Source: an uncultured Micrococcales bacterium
Lineage (GTDB): Bacteria; Actinomycetota; Actinomycetes; Actinomycetales; Microbacteriaceae
NCBI GenBank assembly: GCA_903929105.1
Contig: CAIYTL010000156.1
Location: forward strand, 1-9,708
DNA length: 9,708 bases
Direction of reading: 5' to 3'
Shown: positions 6,852 to 9,708 of the stretch, piece by piece
How the letters are laid out: each line of letters starts with the position of its first letter
Position numbering within the stretch: the stretch's first letter is position 1
The notes under the pieces: generated by a model
What the model was told of the DNA's origin: nothing
Database searches by the model: none
Seen by the model: only the letters and a program-made list of their open reading frames with translations
Made by a program: the position numbers and the translations under genes

Positions 6852-6958
6852 GCGCCAAGAAATGGCTAAAAACTTCGTTGTAGTCTGCTCACAAGTTTAC
6901 TTGGTGAAGCGTGGCAGTTGGGTGAACGCGAGGTTGCTAATGTTTTGCAGCGTGAGCC

Positions 6959-7270
6959 TTAGGCCGCCACGGTGTCTGCTGGAACGAGCGCAAGTCTTAG
7001 GTCTAGAGCCTTTGCAAGACGGCTGAGTGTGTCTCGCGTTGGGTTGGCTTTGCCCTTTTCAATGCGGCAGATCATCGCCTGAGGAATCTTGCTCAGCTCA
7101 GCGAGTTGCTCCTGAGTCAGGTTTCTTGCGATACGGCGGTCACGAATATCGCAGGCCATCATCCAGCGCTCATGGTCATCGTCGATTTCAGCTTGAATGA
7201 CGGCGATGCGCTCGGCACTGACCCCGCGTTCAGCTTCGTATTTCGTGATGAACTCTTTGATCTCAATCAT
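6959..7270 (-). CDS. higA: HigA-type antitoxin, XRE/Cro-like helix-turn-helix
   Basis: The 103-residue protein has an N-terminal acidic helical region (1-40, with EIDDDHERW around 28-36) and an XRE helix-turn-helix at about 43-97: RRIARNLTQEQLAELSK, then IPQAMICRIEKGKANPT, then TLSRLAKALDLRL. This is the standard HTH_3 pattern (Q53 in TQEQLA; the recognition helix runs through 63-71). It would bind and neutralise the upstream toxin and repress the shared promoter. ATG at 7270 has AGGAG 5 bases upstream (7276-7280). It lies 42 bases after the toxin gene, and the toxin-first order is typical of higBA rather than relBE. The codon pattern is close to its neighbours. It could also be called a generic XRE antitoxin; the HigA name depends on the partner. 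Confidence 0.82.
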   Translation of the reverse strand: MIEIKEFITKYEAERGVSAERIAVIQAEIDDDHERWMMACDIRDRRIARNLTQEQLAELSKIPQAMICRIEKGKANPTRDTLSRLAKALDLRLALVPADTVAA

Positions 7271-7312
7271 TTCTGCTCCTTATGTTAAAGATTGCATAAT
7301 TCAAACAAACTA

Positions 7313-7672
7313 TCAATGCAGAGATCGAGCTTTTTTGATCTGCTTTTGTTGAAATAATGCGCTGGCATTTTTCTTTTTGTCATAAAACCAAACGACGTTT
7401 ATGACATTTTCAGCTTCAATGTAGAAAAAGAGTCGAACAAGAACTTTGGGATTCCGGCGCAAACGCAATTCAAATAGCCCCATTTTTAGGTTCAAGAACC
7501 AGCCTGGCTTTTGAGCAGGAGTGCGAAAAGTCTCAAAAGCAATGTCAACTTTGCGAGAGATCCAGATGTCATCATCGTTTTCATTTTCAAAATCGGCGAG
7601 AAACTTTTTATAGGCGTGTTCGTCAGCAAAAGTTACTCTCCACCTGGGGGTGGGTTGAGGCGGCACGGGCAT
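7313..7672 (-). CDS. higB: HigB-type toxin, RelE superfamily (phage Gp49-like, PF05973-like)
   Basis: Probable ribosome-dependent mRNA endonuclease, held inactive by the antitoxin encoded next. 119 residues. The C-terminal half shows the family pattern: GLFELRLRRNPKVLVRLFFY at 65-84, NVINVVWFYDKKKNASALF at 89-107 and QIKKARSL at 111-118. The usual 'LLHGFxKKT' of the family reads VVWFYDKKKN here, a divergent but alignable form. The basic residues at 70, 72, 73 and 80 and Lys 99-101 are where catalytic positive charge is expected; specific catalytic residues are not assigned. It ends in TGA followed at once by in-frame TAG. The ATG at 7672 is chosen because an in-frame TAG lies 9 bases upstream; there is no good SD, which fits a leaderless transcript. 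It is placed after the hisS terminator, so it is its own unit with higA. Confidence 0.78.
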   Translation of the reverse strand: MPVPPQPTPRWRVTFADEHAYKKFLADFENENDDDIWISRKVDIAFETFRTPAQKPGWFLNLKMGLFELRLRRNPKVLVRLFFYIEAENVINVVWFYDKKKNASALFQQKQIKKARSLH

Positions 7673-7678
7673 GAGGCA

Positions 7679-7706
7679 AACCTAGATTGCCGAAAGGTGC
7701 CGGCAA
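7679..7706 (-). promoter_or_regulatory. Probable leaderless promoter of the higBA operon
   Basis: TTGCCG (7706-7701), a 16-base spacer, then TAGGTT (7684-7679) on the minus strand, only 6 bases before the toxin ATG. A -10 of form TANNNT this close to an ATG is the usual layout of leaderless actinobacterial transcripts, and agrees with the missing SD. Confidence 0.5.
7687..7706. promoter_or_regulatory. Inverted repeat, likely HigA operator
   Basis: TTGCCG-N8-CGGCAA is a perfect 6+6 inverted repeat. One arm is the -35 hexamer and the other lies in the spacer of the higBA promoter. Overlapping it is the 8-base palindrome TGCCGGCA (7698-7705). Binding by the HTH antitoxin here would block RNA polymerase. 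The link to HigA is inference from position. Confidence 0.45.
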
Positions 7707-7730
7707 CCTGAGCCAAAGAAAACAGTGCAG

Positions 7731-7764
7731 AAAAACGCGTGATTGCTTCTATGGGCGATCACGC
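7731..7764 (-). terminator. Intrinsic terminator of hisS
   Basis: On the minus strand GCGTGAT (7764-7758) pairs with ATCACGC (7743-7737), with two further G-C pairs inside past one mismatch. After a single G comes TTTTT (7735-7731). It lies 20 bases after the hisS stop and separates hisS from the toxin-antitoxin pair. Confidence 0.8.
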
Positions 7765-7784
7765 CTCAAAAGAAAGTGCTGCCG

Positions 7785-9026
7785 TTAGGCGAGGGGGCGC
7801 AACTCGAGCGCATCGAAAGACACCGGCTCGAGACCAACAGCCGCCCAAGTTGTGAAACCCTGAGCTGTCAAAGACTCAAGCAGGTTGCTTAGCTTTTTGG
7901 GGCGAACCTCGAGGCGAGCTGACCAGCCAGCGGCAATCGCCTGACGCTGCACAGCCAAGGCGTTGGCCACGACGGCAGGGGCATCCGTGTCGAGAACAAG
8001 AACCAATGCACGCTCGGCATCATCGGCGTCGGCAACCAAATCAACCGCGCGCTCAAAACCAATAGAGATGCCAACCGCAGGCACGTCGGTGCCGAGCCAA
8101 CGCCCAACCATGCCGTCATAACGGCCGCCGCCGCCGATCGAAGAACCCGAGCCAGGGTGCTCGATCTCAAAGATGCTGCCGGTGTAATAACCCATTCCGC
8201 GCACCAAAGTTGCGTCATAGCGCAGCTTGCCAGGGTGCAAAGCGCCAACCGTGGCAAACAGGCTCTCGAGCTCGGCAGGCACAGCCGCACCAGCCAAAGA
8301 GTTCAACCACGCGGTGGCGGCAGTGGCAACCTCAGCGCCAAACTTTGTGGTGAGTTCGGCGGCGACGCCATCCGTGTTAATTTTGTCGAGTTTGTCGATG
8401 GTGATCATTGCCGATAGCGCATCGCCTGGGGCTACACCCAAAGCGGCAATCGAAGCCGAAAGCAGCGCGCGGTGATTAACACGGACGACCGCGTCACCCA
8501 ACCCGATGCCCGCCAAAGCGTCGAGCGAAGCAACCAACAACTCAACCTCGGCAAGCTCGCTAGCATCACCAATAATGTCAATATCGCACTGCACAAACTG
8601 GCGGTAACGGCCCTTTTGTGGGCGCTCGGCACGCCATACCGGCCCAGTCTGAATAGCCTTGAAAACACTAGGCAACGAAGTGCGGTTAGTGGCAAAATAA
8701 CGCGTCAACGGAACAGTCAAGTCATAACGCAAACCAAGGTCAGCCAGCGCATCAACCTCGTCTTCGGTCGAAACCCCCGCAGCCACCTTGCCGAGGCCAG
8801 CCTCAAGCTCAGCCCCGCGCTTCATCACACGAAACGCAAGCTTCTCGTTGTCGCCACCCTGACCACTAGTCAAACGGCTCAAGTCTTCAAGCGCAGGCGT
8901 CTCGATCTCTTGAAACCCGTGACTCTTATAAGTGTCACGAATAGAGTTCAAAACCCGGTCACGCTTCAACTTTTCAACCGGAAGAAAGTCGCGCATGCCG
9001 CGCGGCGGGTGCACGTCTTTAGCCAT
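7785..9026 (-). CDS. hisS: Histidyl-tRNA synthetase (HisRS)
   Basis: Class II aminoacyl-tRNA synthetase charging tRNA-His; cytosolic dimer. 413 residues, normal for the actinobacterial form. The N-terminus PPRGMRDFLP is at 7-16, class II motif 2 region FKAIQTGPVWRAERPQKGRYRQF at 122-144 followed by QCDIDIIG, HisRS-specific histidine-binding motif LVRGMGYYTGSIFEI at 274-288, glycine-rich GGGGRYDGM at 298-306 and motif 3 GISIGFER at 319-326. The anticodon-binding domain occupies about 338-413 and is slightly short. ATG at 9026 gives the expected N-terminus directly (MAKDVHPPRGMRDF). No convincing SD is present, so it may be leaderless or use a weak site. It stands alone: a terminator follows, and the divergent methyltransferase fragment begins 193 bases upstream. 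Confidence 0.97.
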   Translation of the reverse strand: MAKDVHPPRGMRDFLPVEKLKRDRVLNSIRDTYKSHGFQEIETPALEDLSRLTSGQGGDNEKLAFRVMKRGAELEAGLGKVAAGVSTEDEVDALADLGLRYDLTVPLTRYFATNRTSLPSVFKAIQTGPVWRAERPQKGRYRQFVQCDIDIIGDASELAEVELLVASLDALAGIGLGDAVVRVNHRALLSASIAALGVAPGDALSAMITIDKLDKINTDGVAAELTTKFGAEVATAATAWLNSLAGAAVPAELESLFATVGALHPGKLRYDATLVRGMGYYTGSIFEIEHPGSGSSIGGGGRYDGMVGRWLGTDVPAVGISIGFERAVDLVADADDAERALVLVLDTDAPAVVANALAVQRQAIAAGWSARLEVRPKKLSNLLESLTAQGFTTWAAVGLEPVSFDALELRPLA

Positions 9027-9219
9027 GAGTCAAGTTTGCCACACCAACATCAAAGCGGATGTCTGACAGGATACGAAAAGACAAATGAGTTTTCTTCCAC
9101 AGGAACGCTGCTAAGAGGTATGGATTTGCAGATCTATCAACAACGGCGCGAGGCTTACATCCATAAGTTGTCGTTGGGGTTACCTAAAATGCTCTTAGAC
9201 GAACACTCTCGAGGATCAA
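9027..9219. other. Divergent intergenic region between hisS and the methyltransferase
   Basis: 193 bases that must hold the hisS promoter and, if it is expressed, the methyltransferase promoter. No confident -35/-10 pair was found in either direction. On the minus strand TATCCT (9073-9068) is a possible hisS -10 without a good -35. A 40-codon plus-strand frame (9120-9242) crosses the methyltransferase start; it resembles nothing I know and its SD is too close to its ATG. Confidence 0.4.
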
Positions 9220-9594
9220 ATGGACAAATCTGCTGGCAATAACGACGCGCTAAAGTTCATCGACCTGTTCGCGGGAATTGGTGGCTTTCACATTGCAATG
9301 GAAAACGCAGGTGCAGAATGTGTGTTCGTTTCAGAGTGGGATCCTGCGGCTAGAAAAACTTACGAGCACAATTTCAAATCTCGAAGCCCAAAAATCTTTG
9401 AACTCGACCCATCGACTGGGGAACAACCTCGTTTTGTGGGTGACATCACCGCAATAGACCTAGAAAAACAACCTGATGCCATCGAAGACTTTGATATCTT
9501 ATGCGGCGGATTTCCATGCCAACCGTTTTCGCAAGCTGGGCTTAGGAAGGGAATGGATGAGGCGAGGAAGCGAAGCCCTTCGGGGTTTCGCTAA
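9220..9594 (+). CDS. DNA (cytosine-5) methyltransferase, N-terminal fragment truncated after motif IV
   Basis: Start of a SAM-dependent 5-methylcytosine methyltransferase of the HhaI/HaeIII/Dcm type, usually part of a restriction-modification system or solitary. Motif I KFIDLFAGIGGFHIAM is at 12-27 (SAM binding), the motif II acidic residue E39 in FVSEWD, motif III GDIT at 74-77, and motif IV GGFPCQPFSQAG at 96-107 with catalytic C100. ATG at 9220 has GAGG 5 bases upstream. Family members run to ~320-420 residues and continue 'DEARGTLFF'. Here the match stops at DEAR (residue 116) and eight unrelated codons (KRSPSGFR) lead to TAA at 9592. Motifs VI-X and the target recognition domain are absent, so the encoded product cannot be active. 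The 3' part is replaced by sequence that reads as an EtfB-like gene on the opposite strand. No cognate restriction enzyme is visible. Confidence 0.88.
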   Translation: MDKSAGNNDALKFIDLFAGIGGFHIAMENAGAECVFVSEWDPAARKTYEHNFKSRSPKIFELDPSTGEQPRFVGDITAIDLEKQPDAIEDFDILCGGFPCQPFSQAGLRKGMDEARKRSPSGFR

Positions 9595-9708
9595 TTCCAG
9601 TTCAACGGTAAGCACGGCAGGAAGTGGGCCGCAAATAATCTCACTGCCTCCTTCGGTTTTTCGTTTCACGGTAACGCGCTTATTGACTGTGTCGATTTTT
9701 TTTATCTC
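9499..9708 (-). CDS. Fragment of electron-transfer flavoprotein beta subunit (EtfB/FixA)-like protein, both ends missing
   Basis: A minus-strand frame open from the right edge reads ...KKIDTVNKRVTVKRKTEGG, then GPLPAVLTVELELAKPRRAS, then LP. This is the EtfB pattern of a beta strand carrying 'VTVKR..EGG', the conserved 'LPAVLTV' strand and the 'PRxxSLP' AMP/FAD-side loop. EtfB proteins then continue 'xIMKAKKK'; here the match ends at SLP (about 9565) and about 21 codons antisense to the methyltransferase follow to TAA at 9501-9499. So only about 48 residues are EtfB-like. The segment is A-rich near the edge and unlike the rest of the window in codon use. The family call rests on these short motifs alone, with no neighbouring etfA seen. 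It may come from a different genome if the contig end is chimeric. Confidence 0.5.
   Translation of the reverse strand, partial: EIKKIDTVNKRVTVKRKTEGGSEIICGPLPAVLTVELELAKPRRASLPRLIHSLPKPSLRKRLAWKSAA
9569..9592. repeat. 10-bp hairpin with a TTCG tetraloop beside the gene junction
   Basis: AGCGAAGCCC - TTCG - GGGTTTCGCT folds as ten consecutive pairs (one G-U on the plus strand). It has no T-run on either side, so it is not a standard terminator. It lies inside the EtfB-like reading frame (residues RRASL) and supplies the spurious last codons of the truncated methyltransferase. Confidence 0.6.

Noticed and set aside
7271..7312. Internal promoter for higA (TAACAT close to the AGGAG)
   Set aside because: The predicted start would fall in or after the SD of higA and no proper -35 is present; the gene is better explained as second in the higBA unit.
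7889..8290. 133-codon minus-strand frame inside hisS
   Set aside because: Out of frame with hisS, whose conserved motifs run through the same bases; the translation is Leu/Ser/Arg-rich noise.
8472..9242. 256-codon plus-strand open frame
   Set aside because: Most of it is antisense to hisS, the translation shows no domain, and it exists because the hisS codon pattern leaves the opposite frame open. Only its end past 9027 is free sequence, noted as the small 9120-9242 frame.
1..9708. CRISPR array, insertion sequence or attachment site
   Set aside because: No regularly spaced repeats, no transposase or integrase reading frame, and no terminal inverted or target-site repeats were seen; the tRNA 3' end is not repeated elsewhere in the window that I could find.
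9583..9708. Terminator or tail belonging to the methyltransferase
   Set aside because: The T-run at 9696-9704 is not preceded by a hairpin, and the region reads better as an EtfB-like coding sequence on the other strand.

Overview
The window looks like a piece of a small-genome, moderate-GC actinobacterium, most likely a Microbacteriaceae-type organism such as the freshwater or marine Luna-like lineages. The family assignment is inference. It rests on the eno - ftsB/divIC-like - DUF501 gene order (the same order as Rv1023-Rv1025 in Mycobacterium), a basic, extended FtsB N-terminus, a lemA-htpX pair, a single-ACT threonine ammonia-lyase and a candidate leaderless promoter. Nearly all genes lie on the minus strand, so transcription runs from high to low coordinates.

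Read in that direction: hisS (9026-7785) ends at a clear intrinsic terminator. A HigBA-type toxin-antitoxin pair follows (toxin 7672-7313, antitoxin 7270-6959), with what looks like its own leaderless promoter and an inverted-repeat operator. Next comes a housekeeping cluster with close spacing: enolase (6792-5506, TTG start), an FtsB/DivIC-family divisome protein (5488-4886), a DUF501 protein (4873-4349) and, after a 46-base gap, a type II NADH dehydrogenase (4302-2956). A strong 16-bp terminator hairpin closes ndh and abuts a tRNA gene (2897-2822). That tRNA has a UAA (Leu) anticodon but a class I body without the long variable arm, which is the most unusual chromosomal feature here. Then come lemA (2701-2123) and htpX (2114-1200), probably translationally coupled, and ilvA (1157 to the left edge, C-terminus missing).

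The right end differs. Divergent from hisS, a 5-methylcytosine DNA methyltransferase begins at 9220, but its sequence stops matching that family just after the motif IV region (near 9565). Beyond this the sequence reads, on the minus strand and in from the right edge, as part of an electron-transfer flavoprotein beta-subunit (EtfB/FixA)-like protein that is itself cut off at the same point. Two truncated, oppositely oriented, unrelated genes meet within a few bases. This is either a real illegitimate recombination joint or a chimeric contig end, so everything right of about 9560 should be treated as possibly not belonging to this genome.

Functionally the core is ordinary: glycolysis (enolase), respiratory NADH oxidation (NDH-2), division (FtsB-like), membrane protein quality control (HtpX, LemA), isoleucine synthesis (IlvA) and translation (HisRS, tRNA). 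The accessory parts are the HigBA module and the truncated methyltransferase flanking hisS. I found no convincing new multi-gene system. The items most worth checking are the class I UAA tRNA and its promoterless-looking position, the right-end junction, and the toxin-antitoxin promoter/operator.
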